DNA from: Tetranychus cinnabarinus
Lineage: Eukaryota; Arthropoda; Arachnida; Trombidiformes; Tetranychidae
DNA: 64,000 bases
Assembly (NCBI GenBank): GCA_022266195.1
Contig: WHVY01000008.1
Location: 2,356,001-2,420,000 of the forward strand
Direction: 5' to 3'
Shown: in pieces, positions 48,607-60,325 of the stretch
Position numbering within the stretch: position 1 is the first letter of the stretch
How the letters are laid out: each line of letters opens with the position of its first letter
The notes under the pieces: generated by a model
What the model was told of the DNA's origin: nothing
The model's input: the letters and a program-made list of their open reading frames with translations, nothing else
The model's database searches: none
Program-made: the position numbers and the translations under genes

Positions 48607-50913
48607 TTATGGGTAATATTCACATTTAGACTTATCGGTTAACCAAGGATGATTACAGACGTTTGTAGCGGTGTCAAAGACTGTGTTTGGTGGACAGGAT
48701 TTGTGGAAGGGGACACCATTCGAACATTGCCAGAACATTGAACAATTAGCTTTGTCGGCATATAAACCATCGTAGGTCACCAATTCTTCTTCGGAAACTT
48801 GTGGGCATACGATTGGAGCTTGAGTAGTTGTTGGAGCGACGGTTGTTGTTGTAGGAATAATAATGATTATGGTTTGAGGCGCGTCAGAAGAAGAGTCTGA
48901 TGTAGCTGGCTCGGTGGCGGCAGGTTCAGTGGTGGCAGGCTCAGTGGCAGGTTCAGTGGCTTCTGAGGTAGAGGATTCTGAAGCTGAACTTTCGGATGCT
49001 GAAGCCTCTGAAGCGGCGGATTCAGAAGCTGACGATTCTGATGCTGAGCTTTCAGATGCTGATGATTCTGAAGCAGAGGACTCTGAGGCGGAAGATTCTG
49101 ATGCTGAAGATTCTGAGGCTGAGGACTCGGAAGCTGAGCTTTCGGAGGCTGCTGACTCTGAGGCTGAACTTTCAGAAGCAGAGGATTCTGATGCAGAGCT
49201 TTCGGATGCTGAAGCCTCTGAAGCGGCGGATTCAGATGCTGATGATTCAGAAGCTGACGATTCTGATGCTGAGCTTTCGGAGGCTGCTGATTCTGAAGCC
49301 TCTGAGGCGGAGGATTCTGATGCTGAGCTTTCTGTGGCTGAGCTTTCGGATGATGCTGATTCTGATGCTGAAGCCTCTGAAGCGGCGGATTCAGATGCTG
49401 ATGATTCAGAAGCTGACGATTCTGAGGCGGAAGATTCGGATGCTGAGCTTTCTGATGCTGATGATTCTGAGGCTGAGGACTCGGAAGCTGAAGCCTCTGA
49501 GGCGGCGGATTCTGTTGCTGAGGATTCTGATGCTGACGATTCGGATGCTACGCTTTCTGATGCTGAAGATTCTGAGGCTGACGATTCTGAGGCGGAAGAT
49601 TCGGATGCTGAGCTTTCTGATGCTGAACTTTCAGATGCTGAAGACTCTGATGCTGAAGCCTCTGAAGCAGCGGATTCGGATGCTGATGATTCTGAAGCGG
49701 AAGATTCTGAGGCCGAAGATTCTGATGCAGCTGACTCAGAAGCAGAACTTTCAGATGCAGATGATTCTGAAGCTGCTGACTCTGAGGCGGAAGATTCTGA
49801 TGCTGAAGATTCAGAAGCTGAACTTTCTGAAACTTCTGATTCTGAGACTGATGACTCTGAAGCTGAAGCCTCTGAGGCGGAGGATTCCGATGCTGCTGAC
49901 TCAGTTGCAGAGGATTCAGAAGCTGAACTTTCAGATGCTGAAGACTCGGAAGCTGAAGCTTCTGAAGCTGAACTTTCAGAAGCAGATGATTCTGAGGCGG
50001 ATGCTTCTGATGCTGATGATTCTGAAGCCGAACTTTCTGAAGTTTCTGAGTCTGAAGCTGAAGCCTCTGAGGCAGCAGATTCTGAAGCTGAATCATCAGA
50101 TCCTGATGACTCTGAAACTTCTTCTCCTTGAGATCCTGAGTTTTCTGCTGGAATCTCGTCTGATGCTTCTGTCGTTGGCGATTGAGTTGATGGAGCAGCG
50201 GTTACAGCTGGTTGTGCATCTGTATTCTCAGTATTGGGCTTCTCTGCACTTGCTGCTGAAGCTGATGAAGAGGCAGCACCTTGGGAGTTGGCCTTTGCTC
50301 TAGCCGACGATCCAGAAGATGCTGATGCATTAGAACCAGACGAGGCAGATGAAGACGAAGAAGACGAGGACGATGATGACGAGGAGGAGCCACTTAGAGC
50401 TGCAATTGATTCAGGAGACTCAGATGATTTAGAGCCAGAAGATTCATATGCTGATGGTTCAGAAGCAGACAAATCGGACGATTCCTCGCTAGATTCATCT
50501 TCTGAAGATTCACTATCTGAACTGTCCGATGATTCGCTAGCTGAAGAATCACTATCTGAATTTTCTGAGTCTGCTTTCAATAAACTCAACAATTGGTTAA
50601 GTCTAGCAGAGGAAGTCAAAAATGATAAATACGAATCTCTAGAACTAAGTTCTGGTAACACAAAAGGATTCAAACCAGAAACGGCTACACTATTCGCAGA
50701 GTCTAATACTTTGGATGAGTGCGACTTAACTGCACCCACTAACTGAGTCGAGCGAGAAGCATTCCAGTGTCTAAACTTGGAACGGGTCTCTGAGTCGGAA
50801 GAAGATTCCTCATGTTTCTTACCTGAAATATGGACATTGGCCAAACTAGCTCCATACGATTCCGATGTAAGTGCTACTAAAAGTAGAGCAACACAAATCA
50901 ACTTTAGACTCAT
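48607..50913 (-). CDS. Secreted Ser/Glu-repeat protein with C-terminal chitin-binding domain
   Basis: A single exon of 768 aa. A signal peptide (~1-21, LICVALLLVALTSESYG) precedes a Ser/acidic region and a poly-Ser run. Some 375 residues (~275-650) are then built from degenerate pentapeptides SESSA/SEASA/SESAA. A Thr/Pro linker (PATEPATTEPA, TIIIIIPTTTT) leads to a type-2 chitin-binding domain (CBM14, ~703-764) with its six cysteines (VCPQ, NCSMFWQC, SCPP, VCNH, SKCEYY). This architecture is that of a mucin-like peritrophin or cuticle/secretory protein: chitin anchored at one end, with a long anionic, probably O-glycosylated or phosphorylated tail. A silk or salivary role is possible but unproved. 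A TATA box lies about 105 bases upstream. The long open frames on the opposite strand are by-products of the repeat. Confidence 0.9.
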   Translation of the reverse strand: MSLKLICVALLLVALTSESYGASLANVHISGKKHEESSSDSETRSKFRHWNASRSTQLVGAVKSHSSKVLDSANSVAVSGLNPFVLPELSSRDSYLSFLTSSARLNQLLSLLKADSENSDSDSSASESSDSSDSESSEDESSEESSDLSASEPSAYESSGSKSSESPESIAALSGSSSSSSSSSSSSSSASSGSNASASSGSSARAKANSQGAASSSASAASAEKPNTENTDAQPAVTAAPSTQSPTTEASDEIPAENSGSQGEEVSESSGSDDSASESAASEASASDSETSESSASESSASEASASESSASESSASEASASESSASESSASESSATESAASESSASEASASESSVSESEVSESSASESSASESSASESAASESSASESSASESAASESSASESSASESSASESAASEASASESSASESSASESSASESSASESSASESSASESVASESSASESSATESAASEASASESSASESSASESSASESSASESSASESSASESAASEASASESASSESSATESSASESSASEASESAASESSASESSASESSASESAASEASASESSASESSASESSASESAASESSASESSASESSASESSASESSASESSASESSASESSASESAASEASASESSASESSTSEATEPATEPATTEPAATEPATSDSSSDAPQTIIIIIPTTTTVAPTTTQAPIVCPQVSEEELVTYDGLYADKANCSMFWQCSNGVPFHKSCPPNTVFDTATNVCNHPWLTDKSKCEYYP
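48966..50090. repeat. 15-bp coding tandem repeat array (SESSA pentapeptides)
   Basis: About 1.1 kb of imperfect 15-base units on the minus strand, each encoding a five-residue Ser-Glu-Ser-Ser/Ala-Ala variant. Units differ mostly at third positions (TCA/TCC/TCG/AGC Ser codons), with larger blocks recurring. GC content is clearly above its surroundings. Confidence 0.9.
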
Positions 50914-51013
50914 TTTGGTTCTTAATCAAGTTGACTTAAAACAATATTATTTAACTTCTTACACTTCACTTGAAATCAACTTGTCAATTAATGGTCTACA
51001 AGTTTTGCTCAAA

Positions 51014-51021
51014 CTTATATA
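51014..51021 (-). promoter_or_regulatory. TATA box of the Ser-rich chitin-binding gene
   Basis: TATATAAG on the minus strand, about 100 bases before the ATG at 50913. The downstream leader has no competing ATG. It fits a tissue-specific secretory gene. Confidence 0.65.
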
Positions 51022-52349
51022 GTTAATAAAATTTTGCTGTCACTAATGCGAAGTAAAACTAATGACGCTGTTATTCAGATGAAAAATTTTGATGACAAGA
51101 TCAATTGATAAACTTGAATGTGTTTTATTAGTTTAATTAACTGGAAATAGAAAGCCGCTCTTTTTCTTGAATCTAACCTTAAATCTTTTCTTGTTAATAG
51201 AGTAATTGAGTTACCATAAAAAATATCTATCTCACCAATAATAATGGCTAACATTAGTCAGATGTAATTATTTGAGTGAATTTAATTGTTAACGCTTGCT
51301 TCATTTTATTTATCTTTATTGCCAAATTAATAAGTTACACTGAAAATCATGAGTGCCTTTTCCCCAACATTCAGGTATCTTTAATTTTGTTGTTGTGCTG
51401 TTGTCAACCCTTTCAAATCTTATTGATTTTAGTCTTTTTCTTATTCGTTATTTAGTTGATTGTTGGTATCAGTGTTTGTTTGTTTACAATTCCGAGGTGT
51501 AAAACTTGACAGACAATTCTGGTTTACCTGGTCATAATTAAGATAAAAGAAGAGATTTCAGCGTTACTGTTTTATTGATCAAAGTATGATCTCAATAAAG
51601 GTCGGTTGCTTCAAGTTGAAGCAAGTTTTTGCGAGAAAAAATGAGCAATTATTATTAGAATAAGATATTAATCACAATAATTATAATAGGAAAAACAGAA
51701 ATCAATGATTTAAGCGTTCAATAAAACGTATAAATATGACATTTAGATCAATTAACGGGTAAGCAAACAAAAATACAATATCATCGTATAACATTGATAT
51801 TACAGTTTTTCGCGTTTTTCCTTGTAATTTAACAAGTTGAAAAATTAAATCTTTACTCTAAAAGATTTTTCAATAAATTACAATTTGCAATAATAGTTAT
51901 TGGTCAACAAGTAACCGATATTTGTATAAATTAGTTGATTTGTATTTCATGTTGTCGAGGGTTAGAGATTCATCAAAGATGAATAAACTATCAGGATAGT
52001 TTGAGAAAATGGAAAGACTAAAGGGTAAATGTCTACGTTGAACATTGGTTCGTTAAGCAAATATAAATTTACAAAAAAAAACAGTGAGAAGATATTTTTG
52101 GACGTAATTTAACGAAATAAAATTTAAAATAAACTAAATTTAAATTATCTAACAGATATTTGACGAGTTAAAAATAATGAACCAAAGATATAGAGTGAGA
52201 AAACAGATTGTGTTGATCAAATACGGCGTAGTATTTGAATGAGATGATTCAGAAGCGGAAGAGAATTAATAAGTAAAAGCATTGCATGGAATACCAAATT
52301 AGCATCAGCGACACAAATTATCAAGGACATTAGACTTTCAAATTGATCG
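51022..52349. other. Intergenic, KIDINS220 3' side to Ser-rich gene promoter
   Basis: AT-rich DNA holding the 3' UTR of KIDINS220 and upstream sequence of the Ser-rich gene. Nothing else was recognised. Confidence 0.6.
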
Positions 52350-55300
52350 TCACACAATTGATTCAGATGGTTCAATTATACCTTGACGTTCGAGAGGATG
52401 TCGTTTCGATGAAGAAGATGATGAGCTGGATGAGTAAATACTGTGTTTCGATGGTGATACTAATGGAGTAGTATCATTAGGTTCCGGTTCGATTTCTATG
52501 GTATGATCTGTGAATAAACACAAAAATTCAAATGTTAGAGATCAAACATTATTAAATGATAGATGACAAACAAAATAAATATTTAAATAATGAATAGTCA
52601 ATGGAAATAAAATTTGATAATTACTTGTTCTACTGCTGTTCCCTAATAAATCAGAATCACCAAATGATATGGAAGGACTGATTCGATTATTCATTCCGGC
52701 GTTGCCAATGTAAAGAACGCCAACTTCTTGTTGTGCCAATGCTTCATCATTATCTTCATTGTCCTCTTCAATCGGCGAGTCCATAACAACGGCACTAGCA
52801 AGAGCTGCTTCTTCCATTGTAACCTGTTTCTCTAAATTAGTCTTATGACGTGCCTCAAGAAGTTGATGGTCACAATTTTGTGGCAAATTAGAGGTTGGAG
52901 TGGCACTAGATACTTGAACTGATGGTGGTAGTGCAGGTAAACGACCATCGATAAGAACACTTTTAAATAAAAGCCAATCTCCAAAAGAAAAACCTAAAAT
53001 TAATTTAAGGTCATTCAAATCTTCTGGAGAGCAACTCGATAACACTCTTCCATTTATATTATTGTCGCGAATAGCTTTACCATACTTTTCAATTTGTGAG
53101 TGATCGAAGGATTCAATTTGTTTCAACATGGCAATCACTCCGTCAACACCAAGATACATTAGTTGAAGTTTATGGGGAGATATATTTCCAGACGAGCTTA
53201 GTTGGATCAATGTACTAGTTGATATTTTACGTTCACCATTTGATGTACTTACAATACGAGGTCCTTCATTGGGGATTGCATTTGTGTCAGTCCAAGCTTC
53301 AGTCAAATTTTTCCTGAGATAAGGATCCAAGTTGATAGTGAAAGGCGCAAAAGTTTTGAGATCGCCAAGGGTTAAAGAATTGTGACGATAAGAAAGAAAA
53401 ATATTCAACTTTTTCTCATCATTATCACGTGATAAAAGAGTTGGATCTTGGGGTAAAATTGGTGAAACTTTATCGTATAAAGATTTCAATGGTATTGAAT
53501 CATCATTGTATTTATTTTCAGTAATATCCCAGTAAGCAATCAATGCTGATGCTCGTAAAGGCCATTGTTCAGTTATGTTGACCCAAATAGTAAGTCTATG
53601 CCAGTCAAAATCCAAATTGAAAGCCTTTAGGAGGCGTCCTTGAATATAAACAATGTTCATTATTCGTCTCATTGATTTAGGATTTACATCGCTAAAGTAA
53701 TCATCTGTGAGCAAGACTTTCGTTAGAGATTCTCCTCCATGTCCACTTAAGCTGATTACGGAATCGGCTGCTTTTAAATTGGATAATTTTTTTGATTTGG
53801 AACGAATGATACCAGATCCAGATCCCTTGGTTGGAGCAGGAATGGGTGCTGCAGCAATTGCTTCAACCAAAGATGTCGTAGAAGATCTGTAATCAGGTTT
53901 ACTGAGCACAGTTTGTTGAGCAATTTTAACTTTACGAAGCTGAGAATTTTGTAAATAAAATGGCAGATGGACAAGTGTTTTTAAGTATTCTTTCGATTTG
54001 GCTGTAACATGATGATGTGGATCTAGCGTCATGATACCAACAAAAGGAGGAGACACAGAACGATTAGCACTTATGACTTGAAAGTTAATGAAATAATCAT
54101 TAATTCCTTCTAAAAATGATATTAATCTTTCTGATTCGTAAATAGATTCCAATGCATCCAAAATTATGACCAGGCGACTTTGGCGTTTTCCGATAAATGC
54201 ATCCAAACACATTATACAAGATTGCATTAGTTGGACATCTTTTTTAAGCTCTTCACGAGTTTTCTTTTTTGAATGGAAAACAAGTTCTTTAACAATTTTA
54301 AACGGCACAATAAAATTTGTTACAATCCAAGCTCCAGTGATACTAGCAATAGCTACCAGAATATAGCTGAGAACGGGATGTAACTTGAAAGGCTCTGTTT
54401 TATCTACATAATACAGAATTAAAAGAACAGCTATAGTAAAGAATGATAAGGTAATCAAAAATATTGTAGGCACCAAACAAATCCGTCTCCACCTCCAAGT
54501 TAATCCAGATACTAAATTAGAAAAAAAAGAAAATGTTGAAACATATGTTGATTGTTTACTCATTTACGACAAATTTACCGTGTTTAGGATGAAAGACTTT
54601 GAATAAACGGACAGGTAATAGACCAAGCTCATTTTCCATTGATTGCCACAAAGAGTTGAGAATAGCTCCAATTAATTGAGAAACATTGTAATCTGAAGAT
54701 ATTTTAATTGGAGTCTCAGTGAAAAGAAAGTGGACGGGTAAAGTCGAAACTTGATCAGCATCGATTATTGGAGGATTACCAAAGCAAACTTGAATAATAA
54801 GTTTAATTCTATCAAAACGGCTTCTCAAGTTTGAGCTTATTGACCAGTCATAGCGTAAATGCCCACAATAAACAATTCCTGGTGACAAAATTAAAATTAT
54901 TAAAAAAATGTCGTAAAAAATTGAGTCTTCTTGAATAGACTTACCAAATATACAATAACACAGGAAGAAAATGCCAATTGCAGTTATTATTCCGAAAAAA
55001 TACTGTTTTCCATTAGTTCCCACAAGAGTTCCTACACCGGTAATGACAGAAAGCATACTGATAGCCCAAAACAAAGGCCAAGAAAATCGAAAGGTAGGAC
55101 TGATATTCCAATCTTGTGTAAAAGTTATGAGATCATCTTTTAATTTGCCAATAAGAAATGATTTACCACTTCCCCATTTAGCGAAAAGACCAACACATAC
55201 AGGTAATTTAAGGGTAGGCTCCGAAAGTAAGTTAGCTATCGCTGATGAATAAAGATCGTATCCAAGCTGTGTTTCTTTTTCCAAAACACGACGACTAGAA

Positions 55301-57984
55301 GGAGTTGCTCCAAACAATGTGGGTAAAATTGGCTTTTGGTGGGTATTATCCAACATGAACGGAGTTTCTCCTCGTTTGTTAGGTTTATAAAGTAATTGGG
55401 AATTACGAGGATTTCGAAGCAAAAACTCAACAATTGTCTTTGACTGAGCTCTGATTGCAATGTGTAACGCCGTATCTCCGTGCTGGATAAAAAATGAATA
55501 AAATGTTAAGTATAACACTAAAAATATCAAAACCAATAAAAGGTATTTAAATTGATACCCACTTTGTCACAAGCTGTAACTTTTGCTTTCTTGTCAATCA
55601 ACATTTTGACAATCGGTAAACGACGACTACGGACTGCTTTTAATAATGGAGTATCACCGTCCTAAAAATTTGGAAAAAAATATTCATTAATAAAAAGGTA
55701 ATTCAATGAAAATAACAACAATGTACCTCATTTGCAAGCTCCAAATTTGCGTTCGCTTTGAGAAGTGCACGGACAACTTCAACGTGTCCTTTTTCGACGG
55801 ACCAATATAAAGCAGTCTTTTTATCCTTTAGAAACGAAAGAGATTGGAAAGAAGATATTAGATAAAGCTTAGTCTAATCTAAAATCAAAATCCATGATTG
55901 ATTACTTACAGCCCCATGGTGATCAACATCAGCGTGTGCTTTAATTAGAGCTTCAACGATTAAAACATATCCAGATTTAGAAGCATGGATTAGGCTAGTA
56001 TCATTGTTACGATCACTAAGATTGACGTAAGAATTAATTCGTAGAAGTGCATTGACAATATTGATATTACCGCCTTTACTAGCGATCATCAAAGCTGATA
56101 AACCATCTGAATCACACGCGTTTGCATTAGGTTTGTAAGTTATCAACAAATCTACAAGACTTTCATAATTGCCTCTGACAGCGACTAGCAAAGGAGTCCA
56201 GCCATACTATTGAAAAAAAGAGTTAAATTGTAGTCACCAAAAAGAAGGCAAGAAAAAGTAACAAAATAAAATTCGAGGAAAATAGTTGCTTGTTAAGGTT
56301 TTTCATTGACATTTGAGATGATTAATTACATGGCATTCAGACCAAAGAAACTAATGAAAAGAAACTTCTGCAGAATTTTGTGATAAAGAAATGTAACTAA
56401 AACCTGAGAATAATTTTAGCAATATCTTAGCAAATGTGCTACTTCCAAAACTCTGACCTATTTACATATTATAAATCATCATGCAACGGCATGTGAGAGA
56501 AAAACGTGAAAAAATAGATAATTCAGAGAATGAGCTAGTAGAAGTATTCTTTGAGTTGCATAATCATCAGTTGATTAATTACCTGTTGAAATCAGATTAA
56601 AATCGTAATTTGAGCATCAATGTAAACAAATCTATCCTTTTTCAGGTAGGAATATTTAACGGCACTTTCCGGTTGACATTCAAAAGAGAGCCTAAATTTT
56701 TTTTATAAATAGAGATTAAATGAGTCTGAGAGTAAAAATATTATATCTAGATGGGAATAATTTCCTGATAACGTTGAAAAATTAAAAGAGTAATGAGATG
56801 CTACGAGCAAGAGAAACATGAGTCCAACAAATGAATAAATTTACATTTTGTATCATCTAATAGAGTATTTCAATGTCTGGAGCTCTTATTAAACTCAAAA
56901 AACTTCTATGTGATATAAGGAAGAGCAATTGGTAGAGAAATAGAGTTGTCGATAATCTTACCATTCCTGTTGCATCAACAGTTGCCCCTGCCTTTAAAAG
57001 TTTTTGAGCGATATCGAAATGACCTTTTCTACATGCCCAAATCAAAGGAGTAGTCCCATACTGCAAAGAAAAAAGCAAAGAAGAGATGAATCGATAAAAA
57101 CAATCTTCATTATACACATTAACAAAATAAACAAACCTTATCAGGAGTATCAGGTTTAGCTGCATGAGCAAGTAGCATAATGGTTATCTCAAGAAAACCT
57201 CTTCCACTAGCATAAATTAGTGGTGTTATATTATTATTATCAAAAACATTAGCAGAAGCTCCTTTCTTAAGTAATAATTTGGCTATGTCGAGAAAACCTT
57301 TGTAAGATGCCCACAATAGAGGTGTCCAGCCACCCTAGGATATATTAATAAAGACGAAAATAAATCAGAAAATAGATCCAATGTTGGTTAGTAAGCATTC
57401 TTGAAAACTCACCATATCGGTTGCGTCTATAGCAGATCCAGCTTCCAATAATTCACTAACAATGTCGACATTGCCTTCCCTCGTTGCAGTTATGAGTGCA
57501 TTCCAGTCATCCTGAAAAAAATAAACAGTTAGTTGCCAAATTATATATTGTCAAATCAAAATAAATGTAACATACCGAATCTTGATAGTTGAGATCTGCT
57601 CCTCTTCTAATAAGTTCCTGGACAATCCTTAAATTACCACATTCTGCAGCGACCATAAGGAGATTAGAACCACCAGCCTGGAAATTGATACAAATTGATA
57701 AACAACAGCGTCAATTAAAAAAAATAAAACCAGAGTCTACGATTCGAAAGACTAACCTCGCCAACATCATTGACACCGAGTCTACCTTCGTCAAGTAAAC
57801 TGATGAGTTCGTCATTCCTTTCATTTTCAATCAGCTCTCGGGCATCACTGAAATATCCGGATATGACCAGAACGGCTTGGGTTTCACTTGATTTAAATCG
57901 TAATTTACCATCTTTTTTCTTGACCATCTGCAATAAAGAAGTCATGTATTTAGAAGGTTTGCGAGAAAAGGTAGTCTCCATCAT
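52350..57984 (-). CDS. KIDINS220: Kinase D-interacting substrate of 220 kDa (ARMS)
   Basis: A membrane scaffold for neurotrophin, ephrin and small-GTPase signalling. Twelve exons (57984-57757, 57677-57576, 57511-57413, 57334-57137, 57060-56962, 56206-55910, 55825-55727, 55661-55563, 55482-54579, 54511-52625, 52507-52350) plus a noncoding leader join in phase, giving 1,422 aa by the eleven coding exons listed. About 11-12 ankyrin repeats (~45-475) precede a KAP P-loop NTPase domain: Walker A AKWGSGKSF (~545) and Walker B SRLVIILDALE (~852). Four or five membrane helices lie within it (~570-643 and ~748-808). A SAM-like KIDINS220 domain (~1180-1270, NINGRVLSSCSPEDLNDLKLILGFSFGDWLLF) follows. 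The C-terminus ESIV is a PDZ ligand, matching the ESIL end of vertebrate proteins. An acceptor 19 bases before the ATG and a donor at 58422 suggest the 5' noncoding exon. Confidence 0.96.
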
Positions 57985-60325
57985 TTTTATGTTGGATCAA
58001 CTAAAGGCAAACATAACGAGTTAACAAAGCCAACACTCTTAGAGATGGATAAATTGATTGAGAATGAATTAATAAACTCAATCATTATTCTGAGATTTGA
58101 GATTAGGGTGAAAGAGAGGGAAAAGAGGTGAATTCAGGGAGAAGAGAATATACTGAGAACCGCATTAAAAGCACACACACGGTAAAGGAATATTCCAATC
58201 AATCCAGTGATAGATCTTCCCGCCCTATCATCATTAAATCATGTTGGATTAATATGTTATACAATAAGTTCAGGTCAATGGGTAGATAGGCTGCGATTAA
58301 CGAAGATGCAAAGATATATCCTAAGGACGTAATTGGAAACGTTTACACAATCACTAGAGTAAATAGATTCAATAATTTGCACAGAAGAAAGGAAAAATCA
58401 AAACATCAGGAGATACATTTACCTTAAGTTCAAAGCGTGAAGGTGAACAACACTATACATCGAATTTTATGGTACATGGAGCAAAAAAACACTGTTGAAT
58501 GGTATAAATTAATTTGTAAGTAAATCATAGACACTAAATGTTGTCAAGATAACTTGAAGGGATAAAAAAAGATGTGAAATGACTAGACCATTAAGATTAT
58601 TGGCTGACAATTAATAACCTAGCTAGATAATCAAATTGATACAAAAACTGTAAGTAAAAAACCATAGAATCAAAAAATAGACAGAGCATGATTTTTTTCT
58701 CTCTGATTTTTAGACAGTCTCTCTCTGCATCTATTTTTCCCACATTTATCGTGATTGTCTGGCTTTATTGTAAGAAGATCTTGAATGTTATTTCTTATTT
58801 ATAATCTACCAAGCTAATTAATCATATGCTTAAATTGCTAAGTGATCAAGTTTGTAAATGCTGATTCCTATCAACATTTTCATTTCAACAATTAAAAAAG
58901 ATATTTGTTTTTACACGTAAAGTTTCCATTTTATTTTGTATGCTATCATCTTTCAGATAATGAATTTTTTATCATGTTTACCTCACAATTTTCGGGCTTT
59001 TCATCATGTGTGACCGTTTATGATCAATTTTATTGGTTTAATAATTATTTAACCGATTTTTCCAATTGATAAACAATCAAATAAGCTAATATCAGCTGAG
59101 CTTACCAGTAAGTCAATATTGTGTTTATGATGAAATAATTTTGATACTGGCGATGTAAATCAATAAACCGAGATTAAATGTTGATTTAGAATCTTGATCA
59201 ATGAATCTTGATTTGTAAAGTGTCTATCTTTGAACTGTCGTGTTCACAGTTTTTGTCAATTCTATCTGGTTAGGGTTTCCTTGCACTTCTTTTATTACAT
59301 TTAATTGAATCTCGTTGCAATTGAATTGCCTTTTTTCAATAACTGTATCTTTACTGTTCCTTTGTATAGCAAAAAAAGGCAAAAAAGTCATTAAACTTTA
59401 ACAATCTTACATGAGACCAAAAGATGTACACTTAAATCTTTTCCTAATCATTTTTCTTCAACTCTGTTACGATCTATAAGCCAGTTTCTTGTAAATTATG
59501 ATAATTGATCCTTCAAATATAAACTCATGAAGTAATCGTTATTACTGATTAAGATAGTAAATCAATAATCCATTAGTGAAGTAACAGCTATATTTAACAA
59601 TTGGTTTAACATGGCACTGACAATAAGCATTTACAACACAGTTAACACATGAGTAAAGTTGAAAACAGTCACAATGGGTTGAAATCAATTTTTAAAATGA
59701 TTTGAGTATCAACAATGAATATGTTTAAGTTGATTTCTAGACAATTCAATAAGATGAGCAATAAATAATCCAAGGTTCAAATCAATAATTAAATCATTTA
59801 AGCGTCTAAAGTCGATAACCAATATTAACCAATATTTACCGAAATGATTTCTGGTTGATACCATGGTAACAGTTTGGTAGGTAATAAATTGTATTACAGA
59901 GCGACTTCTTTTACATGTGATTAAAAGACAAGCTTATTGTGCAAAATTTGTAAATGATGATTAATTGAAAAAGAAATAGCTCATAAATTGAGAAAGATTA
60001 TTGTCTAATTTTTTAAGGCTTTGAAATCTAATTAAAAAATGATTAATTAAATTTTAAATCTAACGGCATTTGAATTTGGCTCTTTTTTTAACGTTATCTT
60101 ATGTCAAATTCAGAAGATTCAACATTGTTGATTGTAACAAATCTCCATAGTAACCTTTGATGACTTACATGTACGCTGATGGGTTTGGATCATAGTAAAC
60201 ATGAAAAATAATATGATATACTAGTTAACTATTTTAATTAATTATCAAATGTAATTTATGCGAAACCAAAATGAACAGTGGTGCAACGTGTATTGTGCTC
60301 CCCTCCGTATGATTATCCGGTCTCA
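57985..60325. other. KIDINS220 5' region and LMBR1-family upstream region
   Basis: 2.3 kb, AT-rich. A likely KIDINS220 noncoding exon ends at 58423 (CTTAAG|GTAAATG, minus). A four-fold-like run of AT-rich intergenic sequence follows with no coding signal. A short upstream open frame (ATG 60271 to TGA about 40 bases later) precedes the LMBR1-family start. Confidence 0.55.

Noticed and set aside
48914..50303. Two plus-strand open frames of over 400 codons
   Set aside because: They are reverse-strand images of the 15-base SESSA repeat array, with no start context or domain.
57119..57316. Independent small ankyrin proteins
   Set aside because: These are single exons of KIDINS220; flanking splice sites and phases join them into one protein.
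59770..59790. tRNA B-box-like GGTTCAAATC
   Set aside because: No matching A box, acceptor stem or cloverleaf around it.
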